From: Silene noctiflora
Taxonomy: Eukaryota > Streptophyta > Magnoliopsida > Caryophyllales > Caryophyllaceae
Length of the DNA stretch: 36,187 nt
Direction: 5' to 3'
Assembly: GCA_009801015.1 (NCBI GenBank)
Contig: VHZZ01000033.1
Location: forward strand, 201,600 to 237,786
Shown piece by piece: positions 1 through 9,413 of the stretch; within the stretch, counting starts at the first letter, position 1, and each line of letters starts with the position of its first letter. Made by a program: the position numbers and the translations under genes. A model generated the notes under the pieces. It was not told where the DNA came from, did not search any database, and was given only the letters and a program-made list of their open reading frames with translations.

Positions 1-589
1 CAGGTCATGAGCACCACATCTCATGACTTTACCATTTAATGGCCTGCCTAATCAATTGTTGGTACTTGGTACTAATTGTCGGGAAAAAAAGGAACATATA
101 TCGGATGTACTGCTAATTGTCGTGTTCATAAAAGACAATAACATGTATCCAAAGTTATGAATAAAACAGTGATTGTTTGTACTACCAAAAAAAACAAAAA
201 TAAAAGCAGATTAAACGGTGCTATTTTTTTCAAGTTTGTACAACCAATCTTGGATTTATACCAGTCATGATCTCTGAGATTTTTCTTTTGTTTACATTTT
301 TTTTCTGCTTGGATTTCGTATCTTTTAATGTCCGCGTGTCTGATTAGGCTATTTTTTTTCCCAATAATTGTAACAATATTCGAGTGTCTAAGTCGCGGGC
401 ACACCTTTTTAGATTATTAATGCGTGCTCAGGCCACTGGGGATTAGAAAAACCGTTTACCATAAAAACCGATAATCAGTCATACTGTTTACCGAGTTATT
501 CAGCTTTATTCCATCGTGTTCTAAGTCAAAGAGTAGCGAGTCTGTGTCTGTAATCGAAATTGCATGCCATCAATTTTATTTCTTTTCAT
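1..589 (+). promoter_or_regulatory. 5' flank and probable leader of the ABCC9-like gene
   Basis: AT-rich sequence without a convincing coding region. It should hold the promoter and 5' untranslated leader of the transporter that starts at 590. I see no clear TATA box at a fixed distance and cannot place the transcription start. The short open frame on the minus strand here (126-404) is low-complexity, rich in K and F, and resembles no family I know. Confidence 0.4.
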
Positions 590-3500
590 ATGACAGATTT
601 TAGGATGTCGAATCCAACATCATGGTTGCAGATGAACTCTCCTTGTTTATGGGAGGAGATCAGCATGGTTTTGCTGCTAGCATTCTATGGATTTCTACTG
701 TTATACATCATCAGAAAAATTGCATTATCATTCTACAGATACAGAACAAAAACATCAGTAGTCGAGGACACAAAAATCGATGTCAGTAACTCGAGATTAA
801 CCCTTTGGTCGAAAACCAGCATTATATCTTCCATTTTACTCTTATGCACAAACTCAACATCTTTAGTCTTGCTACTGAATGTGACCGAGAGTCGCTGCAA
901 TTTACGTGTTCAGTCTCTCTCGGCTCAAGTCTTACAAGTCGTGTCATGGATAATGTCGATAATTACATTGTATAAGAGTCTAAGACAGAGGTACCTTGTG
1001 AATTTTCCGGGACTTCTAAGGTTATGGTGGATTTGTAGTTTCTTGATCTCTGCATGTCATATAGCAAATGATTATCATTTTGTAATGGCAAGTCAAGGGA
1101 AGATTAGTGTACAGGATTATGTCGATTTCTTAGGCTTTCTTGGAGCATTAAGCCTGTTGGTAATATCGGTTCAAGGAAAAATGAGGATAGAGTATGATCA
1201 AGTCGAAAACAAGTTAAGTGAGCCGCTTCTTAATGGTACGAAAAATGAAGGAAATTCAAGAAATGTAAAGGAATCGCTTTACAGCAAAGCGAGTTTTTTT
1301 GATCTTGTCACTTTCTCATGGCTAAATCCTTTGTTTGTCACTGGGAATAAGGCAGCACTCGAGCAGGACGAGGTCCCTGAAGTCGATATACATGATTCCG
1401 CGGAATTTCTTTCTGGTTGCTTTGATGAGAGTCTAAGGAAAGTCAAGGAGGAATGTGAAGGACAAAGCACATTCATCTACAAAGCAATAGTACAAATAAC
1501 ATGGAAAAAAGCAGCCTTAAATGGGATGTTTGCAGTGATAAGTGCTTCTGCATCGTATGTCGGTCCATATTTGATAAATTATTTTGTCGATTTTTTGAAT
1601 GATAAGCAACATAGGAGCTTACAGTCAGGCTACCTCATTGCACTTTGTTTTCTTTGTGCAAAAGTAGTCGAGACAACAGCTGAACGGCAATGGATCTTTG
1701 GGGCACGCCAGTTAGGGCTCCGGCTTAGATCCGCTTTGATATCTCATATATACCGAAAAGGGTTAGTCCTGTCGAGTCAGGCTCGGCAGGCACACACCGG
1801 GGGTGAGATCATTAATTACATGAGTGTTGATGTTCAAAGGATCACAGACTTTATATGGTATATGAATAAACTATGGATGTTACCGGTGCAAATTTCCTTA
1901 GCCATCTTTGTTCTTCATACAAGTCTCGGGTTAGGGTCACTAGCAGGGTTAGCTGCAACTTTAATAGTTATGGGTTTTAATGTACCCTTGACAAGAATGC
2001 AGAAAAAATACCAGTCAAAGATTATGGATGCGAAAGATGCTCGGATGAAAGCGACTTCAGAGGTTCTTAGAAACATCAAGACAATCAAGCTTCAAGCATG
2101 GGACAACCAGTTTCTTGATAAACTGCAGGGTTTGAGAAGTATAGAGTCTAATTGGATATGGATATCATTAAGACTAGCGGCGATTGGTGCATTTATTTTC
2201 TGGGGTTCACCGACATTTATTTCCATCGCGACTTTTGGGGCTTGTCTTGTGATGGGAATTCCACTGACAGCAGGCAGAGTTTTATCAGCATTAGCGACTT
2301 TTCGGATGTTGCAGGATCCTATTTTCAGTCTGCCGGATTTGCTGAATGTGATAGCACAAGCCAAAGTGTCTGTTGATAGAGTTGCTTATTTCCTGCAAGA
2401 AGAAGAAATTCAGCATGATGCCATTGAATTTGTCCCGATGGATGGGACCCAATTTGCAGTCGATATAGATAAAGGGAAGTTTAGCTGGGATCCAGATGCA
2501 AAAACTCCCACCCTTGATGGAGTAAATCTGCAAATTACGAGGGGAATGAAGGTCGCGATATGTGGAACTGTTGGATCAGGAAAGTCCAGTTTACTGTCAG
2601 CGATCATTGGAGAAATTGAGAAGATTTCAGGGACTGTAAAGATAAGTGGGTCTAAAGCTTATGTTCCTCAATCCCCTTGGATACTGACCGGAAATATTAG
2701 GGAGAATATACTCTTCGGAAACCCTTATGATGCTGCTAAGTATGATAGAACCGTCAAGGCATGTGCTTTGACGAAGGATTTTGAGCTTTTCTCTCATGGT
2801 GACTTGACTGAGATTGGAGAAAGAGGGATCAACATGAGTGGGGGTCAGAAGCAGCGGATTCAAATTGCCCGAGCAGTCTACCAGGATGCGGATATTTACT
2901 TGCTTGATGATCCTTTCAGTGCGGTTGATGCACACACTGGCACACAGCTTTTTCAGGTTTGTGTATTCTGAATATCAGATCTCTGTATTTTATTTAGTGT
3001 CTTTTACCTCCTAGAGCGAGGTAAAGGGTTCAGATATATGCAGCCTTACCATGCGTTAATTACTTATAGAATACATAGAGATCGTTTTTGAAAGAAATTC
3101 GCATTAATAAAAGTTACCTCATAATTTACGCGGGGAGTTTTTTTCCCAATGACTCGTAATAAAAATAGCATTGAAAATTTCATAAAATGACTTATACTCC
3201 AAATTATAAGCTGCGCAGATAGTTTAGTGAGCCATTTTGAAAAACTCTCTGACGCTTATGTTTATTAATTCAAATCCCGTCTTCTTTCTCCTGATTTTTT
3301 CTGTTCATTTTGATATTTGTATGCCAGGAATGTTTGATGGGGGTTCTAAGGGACAAGACTATACTCTATGTTACCCACCAAGTTGAATTTCTACCAGCAG
3401 CAGACCGTATATTGGTATGTAACGACAGTAATTTTATGTATAATATCATAGCTAGGACTCCTTTCATTAGATCTGTTCTGAAATAATGAAGAGATCATTC

Positions 3501-6500
3501 CATGCTGTCATCCCTTCAGGTGATGCAAAATGGAAGAATCACTCAAGCGGGAAATTTTAACGAACTTTTGGAGCAAAATATCGGTTTTGAAGTCCTTGTT
3601 GGGGCTCATAACCAAGCTCTAGAGTCAATTCTTGCAGTTGAAGGCTCTCAGAGTACACTGTCACAAAATCAATACCAGGGGTCCGAAACAAAACCAAGTT
3701 CAGAGCAAATCCAAAGAAAGGATTCAGTTGAAGATAACCTTGAAGAAATAAAGGAGAAGCAAGGAAAGTTAATACAGGATGAAGAAAGGGAGAAAGGAAG
3801 CATAGACAAGGAAGTTTATTGGCAATACCTCACAATGGTGAAAGGCGGTCTTTTGGTTCCGATCATTGTTTTAGCACAAACAAGTTTTCAAGCTCTGCAA
3901 ATAGCAAGTAATTACTGGATGACATGGGCTTGTCCTACCTCAGGAGATGGGATACCAATAGCTGGGATGGACTATGTTTTGCTTATTTACTCACTACTTT
4001 CTATTGCGAGCTCACTTGGTATACTAGTTCGGTCTACGTTATCAGCAAAAGTAGGCATCCTTTCAGCCCAAAGGCTCTTTGAGAACATGCTTCACAGTGT
4101 CCTAAGATCTCCGATGTCGTTTTTTGATTCTACTCCTGCTGGTCGAATCCTAAATCGGGTAAAATTCTATGTCAATCTGGCTCTTTATATCGTAGCTCTG
4201 ATACCCATGTCTAACACTCGACACTTTGTAACTCTACTATTATATGCAGGCATCGTCTGATCAAAGTGTGTTAGACTTGGAAATCGCGCAAAGGTTAGGT
4301 TGGGCAGCTTTCTCAGGGATTCAGCTTTTAGGTACCATTGCAGTAATGTCACAGGTAGCTTGGGAAGTTTTTCTCATCTTCATTCCAGTGACAGCAATCT
4401 GTATTTGGTACAAGGTAAGAGTTCTTTACGGAAGTCAGAAGTTTAAAGGCGATTCCAGGATGTGATCATAATAATCAATTTGATGGGAAATTATGTGCAG
4501 CAATATTACATACCGACAGCAAGAGAGCTAGCGCGATTGGCTGAGATTCAGAAGACTCCCATCCTCCATCACTTTGGAGAGTCACTTGCCGGAGCAGCTA
4601 CTATACGTGCATTTGACCAGGAGGACCGTTTTATCAATGCAAACCTCATCTTGGTAGACGGTCATTCAAGGCCGTGGTTTCACAATGTGTCAGCCATGGA
4701 GTGGCTTTCTTTCAGACTGAATCAACTTTCCAATTTTGTGTTTGCATTTACTCTGGTTCTTCTGGTTTCTCTTCCTGATGGAATCATAAATCCAAGTAAG
4801 AACTGGAAATTTTTTACAAAGCTGCTAAACAACATACCCTAGTAAGACCTGACAAACAGGTCACTCGAGTTGAGTGGGACATTTTGGTCACGGGTCATTT
4901 TTGCCAGGTCTGCATAAAAGGCTGACCTATGGCAGGATAAAGTGTTTTTACATTTAACATAGAAAAAAATTCGTGTGGACAATCGTATTAACTGGTTATT
5001 ACAAGAAGCGCATAAAATTTATTATAGCCGTTTTGCTATAATCCTAACCGAAAGAATAGTGCAATTAATACGTTCTTGATTTTCGCAGGCATTGCAGGTC
5101 TAGCTGTGACATACGGAATAAACTTGAATGTTCAGCAAGCTTCAGTCATATGGAATATATGCAACGCAGAAAACAAAATGATTTCAGTAGAAAGAATTCT
5201 TCAGTACACAAAGCTTAAGAGTGAAGCTCCTCTTGTTATTGAAGACAATAGACCTCCAGATAATTGGCCTACTACAGGAACAATTCAGTTCCGGAACTTG
5301 CAGGTATGTTGCTTCAGGTTTAGGATTTAAAAGGGCAAATTAAGAATAACATTAGCGATAATATTATTATCTCAGTGTCTCAAATGCTTCCGCTAACCCT
5401 GACAAACAGATCCTTTGGGTAGGGTTTAGGTTGGGTTTTTATTTTTACCTCACTATCGTACAGTCAATTTAAGAACGATTAGTGTAAAATCTTTGGTATA
5501 TGGTAAAGTGTTCATTTTTTTACCTCATTATCGTACACTTCAATTTATGCTGCAGATCCGTTATGCTGAACACCTCCCCTCAGTCTTGAAAGATATCACA
5601 TGCACATTTCCAGGGAGGAAAAAGATTGGTGTAGTAGGGAGGACAGGTAGCGGGAAGTCCACACTTATACAAGCTTTATTCAGGATTGTTGAACCAACGG
5701 AAGGTAGCATCATAATTGATGGTGTAGATATCTGCAAGATAGGACTTCATGACTTGAGATCTAGGCTCAGCATCATTCCACAGGACCCTACCATGTTTGA
5801 TGGCACTGTTCGAGGAAACCTTGACCCGCTTCAACAGCATTCTGACACACAAGTATGGGAGGTAATACTCGCGACATTTCATGTCTAGCACACGGAACTC
5901 CTTTAGAGTGTAAATGACCCGTTTACCAGGCCGACATAGTGCTTGAATTTATCAGTAGAGAGCGGTGCCATCTCCACTTGGTTTTCTAGCTGATGCTAAA
6001 ATATTTTTCAGTTACACGACTAACATCTACCTTTATGTTGTTTGTAGGCGTTGGATAAATGCCAACTAGGAGACATTGTGCGCAATAAGGAAGAAAAGTT
6101 GGATTCTGCAGGTGAGTGCATCATATTACCGTCTCCTACTCTAATATTCTCCTTCATGAGAATCATTGTACTTTAAAACTGAATCGAACTTGCTAAATTC
6201 TGTTGCATAGTGGTTGAAAATGGAGAGAACTGGAGTGCCGGCCAAAGACAACTCTTCTGCCTTGGAAGAGCACTGCTTAAACGAAGTAGTATTCTCGTTT
6301 TAGACGAAGCAACTGCATCAGTAGATTCTGCAACTGATGGGATAATACAGAAGATCATAACCGAGGAATTCAGAGACAGAACAATTGTCACAATTGCTCA
6401 CAGAATCCACACTGTGGTCGACAGCGATCTTGTCCTTGTCTTGAGTGACGGTACTTACACCCACCCTTTTACCAGTTCGTCTTGTATTAGACAATCTGAT

Positions 6501-6889
6501 CACACTTTATGTCAAAGACCGTCTTATACAAGTTATCGTACCCTTTTACTGTTTGAGCATAAATATTCCAATACTGGCATCTATACAGCTAATGACTAAC
6601 ATTTCATTCTAACACAGACCCTTTTATCAGTTCGTCTTGTATGAGACAGTCTGATCACACGTGATGTCAAAGACCGTCTCATACAAGTTATCGTACCCTT
6701 TTACTGTTTGAGCATAAATATTCCAATACTGGCATGTCTATACAGTTAATGACTAACATTTCATTCTGACAAACAGGAAGAATTGCAGAATATGACACCC
6801 CATCAAAGCTCCTAGAAAGAGAAGATTCATTTTTCTCAGGGTTGATCAAGGAATACTCGACGCGATCACAGTTTCAACAACTTGGCTAA
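590..6889 (+). CDS. ABCC9: ABC transporter C family (MRP type), ABCC9-like
   Basis: Full-size ABCC/MRP exporter, expected to move glutathione or glucuronide conjugates and organic anions across the tonoplast or plasma membrane using ATP. Coding exons: 590-2956, 3328-3414, 3520-4158, 4250-4414, 4501-4795, 5089-5303, 5556-5861, 6048-6111, 6211-6450, 6777-6889; total about 1496 aa, normal for plant ABCC. Layout: N-terminal hydrophobic TMD0 (about residues 20-200), TMD1 (about 310-590), NBD1, TMD2 (about 900-1180), NBD2. NBD1 has Walker A GTVGSGKS (659-666), signature NMSGGQ (748-753) and Walker B IYLLDD, with Asp774 where the catalytic Glu would be. NBD2 has Walker A GRTGSGKS (1284-1291), signature SAGQ (1388-1391), Walker B LVLDE with Glu1412, and H-loop His1443. 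The stretches [20 protein letters not shown] and [19 protein letters not shown] sequence match what I remember of Arabidopsis ABCC9. The first in-frame ATG is 590; the ATG at 605 has a better context (A at -3) and is a possible start. Subfamily is recalled, not searched. Confidence 0.93.
3005..3245 (-). repeat. Diverged SINE-like copy in ABCC9 intron 1
   Basis: Antisense member of the repeat family also seen near 9675, 11535, 12495 and 18836. Recognisable pieces are 'gcagccttaccatgcg' near 3040 and 'agtttagtgagccatttt' at 3221-3238. Read on the minus strand these correspond to the 'aagggtaaggctgc' block and the 'ctcactaaact' block of the sense copies. Plant Au-like SINEs carry a similar block. 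The copy is too diverged to fix its ends. Confidence 0.5.
5355..5405 (-). repeat. Short SINE-like fragment in ABCC9 intron 6
   Basis: 'ttatctcagtgtctcaaatg' followed by 'cttccgctaac' matches, with few changes, the block at 9681-9701 ('ttatctcaatgcctcaaggg', then 'ctttcg'). This would be the 3' end of an antisense SINE-like copy, truncated here. Confidence 0.4.
6463..6767 (+). repeat. Tandem duplication of about 150 bp in ABCC9 intron 9, each copy with a hairpin
   Basis: Copy 1 is 6463-6610 and copy 2 is 6618-6767, nearly identical. Each copy carries inverted arms, clearest in copy 2: 'cttgtatgagacagtct' (6636-6652) against 'agaccgtctcatacaag' (6671-6687). Copy 1 has the same arms at 6481-6497 and 6516-6532, with more mismatches. 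Arms with 'gagacggtct' are typical of a small plant hairpin element, so an inserted element was probably duplicated together with its surroundings. The real exon 10 acceptor follows copy 2; the spacer between copies has a look-alike 'aacacag' at 6611-6617. Confidence 0.85.
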
Positions 6890-7757
6890 ATTGAAAATGC
6901 TAACAAATCTCAAGTCTGGATTAGATTTGCAGGTTGAAACTAGAAAAGGAGCTGACCAAATCATAGCAGTATAAGTATCAGGTTCCCTATGTATGTGCTA
7001 CCACATTTTTGTGCTCAGTATTGTACCTGAGCATGTATAATTTCACTGGACAATTGTGACCCTTGAATTATATTCAACAGGGATTGATTAGGGTTCATTT
7101 TCTAATGTATGTGAAAACAGATCAAAGTCTTGCCACCCGAGTGATCTCAACTGGCTCGACTATTACTGTATTAGATGGTCTACGTAAAAAAAGAAAATTT
7201 TTGTTTAAGACGTGCATATGTAAAATGGATACTTAGGATTATACATGACATACATGACAACCTGACCTGACTCGAATGACCCAACCCTATGAGGTTGACC
7301 CGAGACCCGACTGTGACCCCAAACAAGGATTGACCCGACTCGATCCCAATTCGAACCTTGATTGATCCGATGTTAACCCGAAGTGAAGTGACCGGCCCAA
7401 AGCGACCCGATTCGAAAGGATTCGTCTTGACCAAAAATTACTTGTATTAAGTCATATATTAATAATAATTACTTCTGTAAATTACTGTTATTAGTCAAAA
7501 TAATATTTAATTAAAGTGTTTTAACCCCTGACCTGGAAATGATCCGACTTAAAATGACCCATATCTGAATATGAGCCAACCGGAGCGGACCCAAACCTGA
7601 AATGGCTCAGCAACCTGACATCTAAAATTGAAGTGTTTTGAAGCTCTTAAAGATGCACAAGATAAGACGAAGCATGTTTTCTCTTGTTTTAGATTATATC
7701 TTTCGTGTATGTAATTCCTTTAAGTCGATAGCTTGGTCTTTTACCAATGGAGTCAAT
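6890..7757. other. 3' flank of ABCC9 and GACCCGA-rich repeat
   Basis: About the first 200 bases after the stop should be the 3' untranslated region. From about 7250 to 7612 the plus strand is full of degenerate 'gacccga', 'cctgac' and 'gactcg' words, a low-complexity element common in plant spacers and probably the remnant of a transposon. The words are on the same strand throughout, so it is not a simple foldback. No coding potential is visible. Confidence 0.55.
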
Positions 7758-8260
7758 TAGGGTGAGCAAAACCGTATACCCGATACGGTTTTGAAAACCG
7801 TATTAGCTATACGGTTTTAAAAATCGCAAAAATCACTATACGGATCCGATACAGTTTAACCGTCGTGTATACGGAATCCGTATATACGGATACGGTTTGG
7901 TAACAAATGCCCAATTAAACATTGTAATTATTCAAGAGCTACTAATTACTTATAACATGACCGCCTTTATTGAAGTACTAATTATTATTTATTGAGATAA
8001 GTTACTTAAGAAAATCATAAAAAACATTAGAAGAGTGGGAGTTGAAAAAGGAACTTTGCATTTTTTTATTTATTTTTAAACAAAAACTTCAAACCGTGTC
8101 AGAAACCGTATATACGGTTTCATTTTTCCCGACCCGGATACGATACGATTTCGTATATACGGATTTCCATATCGTATATACAGAAATCTGTGTAACTCAA
8201 ACCGTATACCATATCGTATCCGTATTATTAAATCGTATCGTATATTTTTGCTCACCCCTA
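7758..8260. mobile_element. Non-autonomous hAT-type MITE (503 bp)
   Basis: The element begins 'tagggtgagcaaaa' and ends 'ttttgctcacccct' plus 'a'; the two ends are inverted repeats apart from one extra base. It is flanked by a perfect 8-bp direct repeat 'gagtcaat' (7750-7757 and 8261-8268), the target duplication size of the hAT superfamily. The interior is made of many copies of 'accgtatac', 'atacggtt' and 'cgtatatacgg' in both orientations, like hAT subterminal transposase sites. It encodes no transposase. Confidence 0.9.
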
Positions 8261-8469
8261 GAGTCAATAATGAGGTGGCTCGCGTGCTAGTGCATCAGTG
8301 CATGTGTCGCAAGTAGATGTAGGGAAGTTGGTTTGGGTTGGTAAGCTGCGAAAGGCAACGCCGTAGCGGAACGATTTATTACGTTGCATTGATGTTTTTC
8401 CCCTTGTTGCCTTAAAAAAAATGACCCCAACCCAAAATGATTTGAAACGAAATGTACGGTATATCCTAA
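8261..8469. other. Spacer with GACCC-type repeat, interrupted by the next MITE
   Basis: After the hAT target duplication there is about 130 bp of unremarkable sequence, then 'tgaccccaacccaaaatgat' near 8421. That is the same kind of GACCC-rich word seen at 7250-7612 and again right after the Tourist-like element at 8711. No gene is seen. Confidence 0.4.
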
Positions 8470-8709
8470 GGCTTTGTTTGGCAAGCCATTTCAGATACCT
8501 GATTTGGTCAAAGTAGCTTATTTGACCAAAACTTCAGTTACCTTTTCAGTTAGTTTGCCAAACATTTTTTTATATAATCAGCTACTTTATCAGTTCCTAA
8601 TTTTCAACTACCTTATCAGTTAGCTTTTCAGGTTTCAGTTAGCTTTTCAGTTTTCAGCTACCGTTTCAGGTTTCAGCTACCTTTTCAGTTAGTTTTGTCA
8701 AACAGAGCC
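8470..8709. mobile_element. Tourist/Harbinger-type MITE (240 bp)
   Basis: The left end 'ggctttgtttggcaa' pairs with the right end 'ttgtcaaacagagcc'. The flanks are 'taa' at 8467-8469 and 'taa' at 8710-8712, the 3-bp TWA duplication typical of PIF/Harbinger elements. The interior contains several tandem variants of 'ccttttcagttagct' and 'tttcagctacc'. It lies about 130-200 bp upstream of the likely SEC8 leader, so it is in the proximal promoter. Confidence 0.8.
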
Positions 8710-8712
8710 TAA

Positions 8713-9413
8713 ATGACCCGACTCGATTGACACAATCCCTTGACAAATCACACCAAAATGATGCGAAATTGCGAATACTATTCACCCCTAAAAAAAAAGA
8801 CAGCCGTTGAACCGGCGGTTCAGAAAACCGTGTCCAGGTGTGCAAATACAGTAATTCATCTTCTTCATTTTCCTCTTTCTCCATTCTTCCTAATCATTAG
8901 TCAATCACACACAAATTTCCCAGAAAAATAATTCAATCTTCAATTTTCCCCCAAATTAGTCAAACCCTAATTTCTCCAGTCATCAATTACAATTTCATTT
9001 CTCCTCATTCCGCGAAAATTCCACTTTCTCTCTCCTACTTTGCTGATTCCTCGGTAATCTTCTCGATCTTTGAATCCACTATTGATTTTACTCTAATTTG
9101 ATTTATTTCCGTAATTTTGATTTCGTTTTTACTCAATTTTCGCAATAATTTATGATTTGCGACTTTTGTGTTACTATCAATCAGCTGAATACTGGATTAG
9201 TAGTTTATTTTTATTTATTTATTGTTTAATTTGGATTATTTCAGGATTTTAGAGTGTGAAATTAAGTGCACTATTATAGTTTAAGTGCATAGATATTGAT
9301 TTTTGTGAGCTGGATTGTGATCTTTGGAGACGTGATTATGAGCACATGAGCTTGAATTATTCGAGTTTAGTTACGGTTTCGAGTGGCGAGTGTTGACAGT
9401 TTTTCAGCTCAGA
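8713..9413 (+). promoter_or_regulatory. SEC8 proximal promoter and 5' leader with probable leader intron
   Basis: A CT-rich leader-like tract starts near 8855 and includes a telo-box 'aaaccctaa' at 8962-8970, a motif often found near starts of plant housekeeping genes. A probable leader intron runs from 'gtaatct' at 9054 to 'ttatttcag' ending 9244. The remaining leader before the ATG at 9414 has two overlapping upstream ORFs: ATG 9338 (3 codons, stop 9347-9349) and ATG 9346 (16 codons, stop 9394-9396). The intron and transcription start are inferred from consensus only. Confidence 0.5.

Noticed and set aside
560..589. Upstream TTG start for the ABC transporter
   Set aside because: Plant nuclear genes use ATG; the first in-frame ATG is at 590.
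2627..2935. Minus-strand open frame over ABCC9 exon 1
   Set aside because: It lies opposite the NBD1 coding sequence and shows no independent features.
7252..7612. GACCCGA-rich tract as a CRISPR-like or satellite array
   Set aside because: The units are irregular in spacing and sequence, with no conserved repeat-spacer structure; it looks like decayed transposon sequence.
8042..8290. Open frame inside the hAT MITE
   Set aside because: The codons simply follow the 'cgtatatacgg' words; no transposase residues are present.
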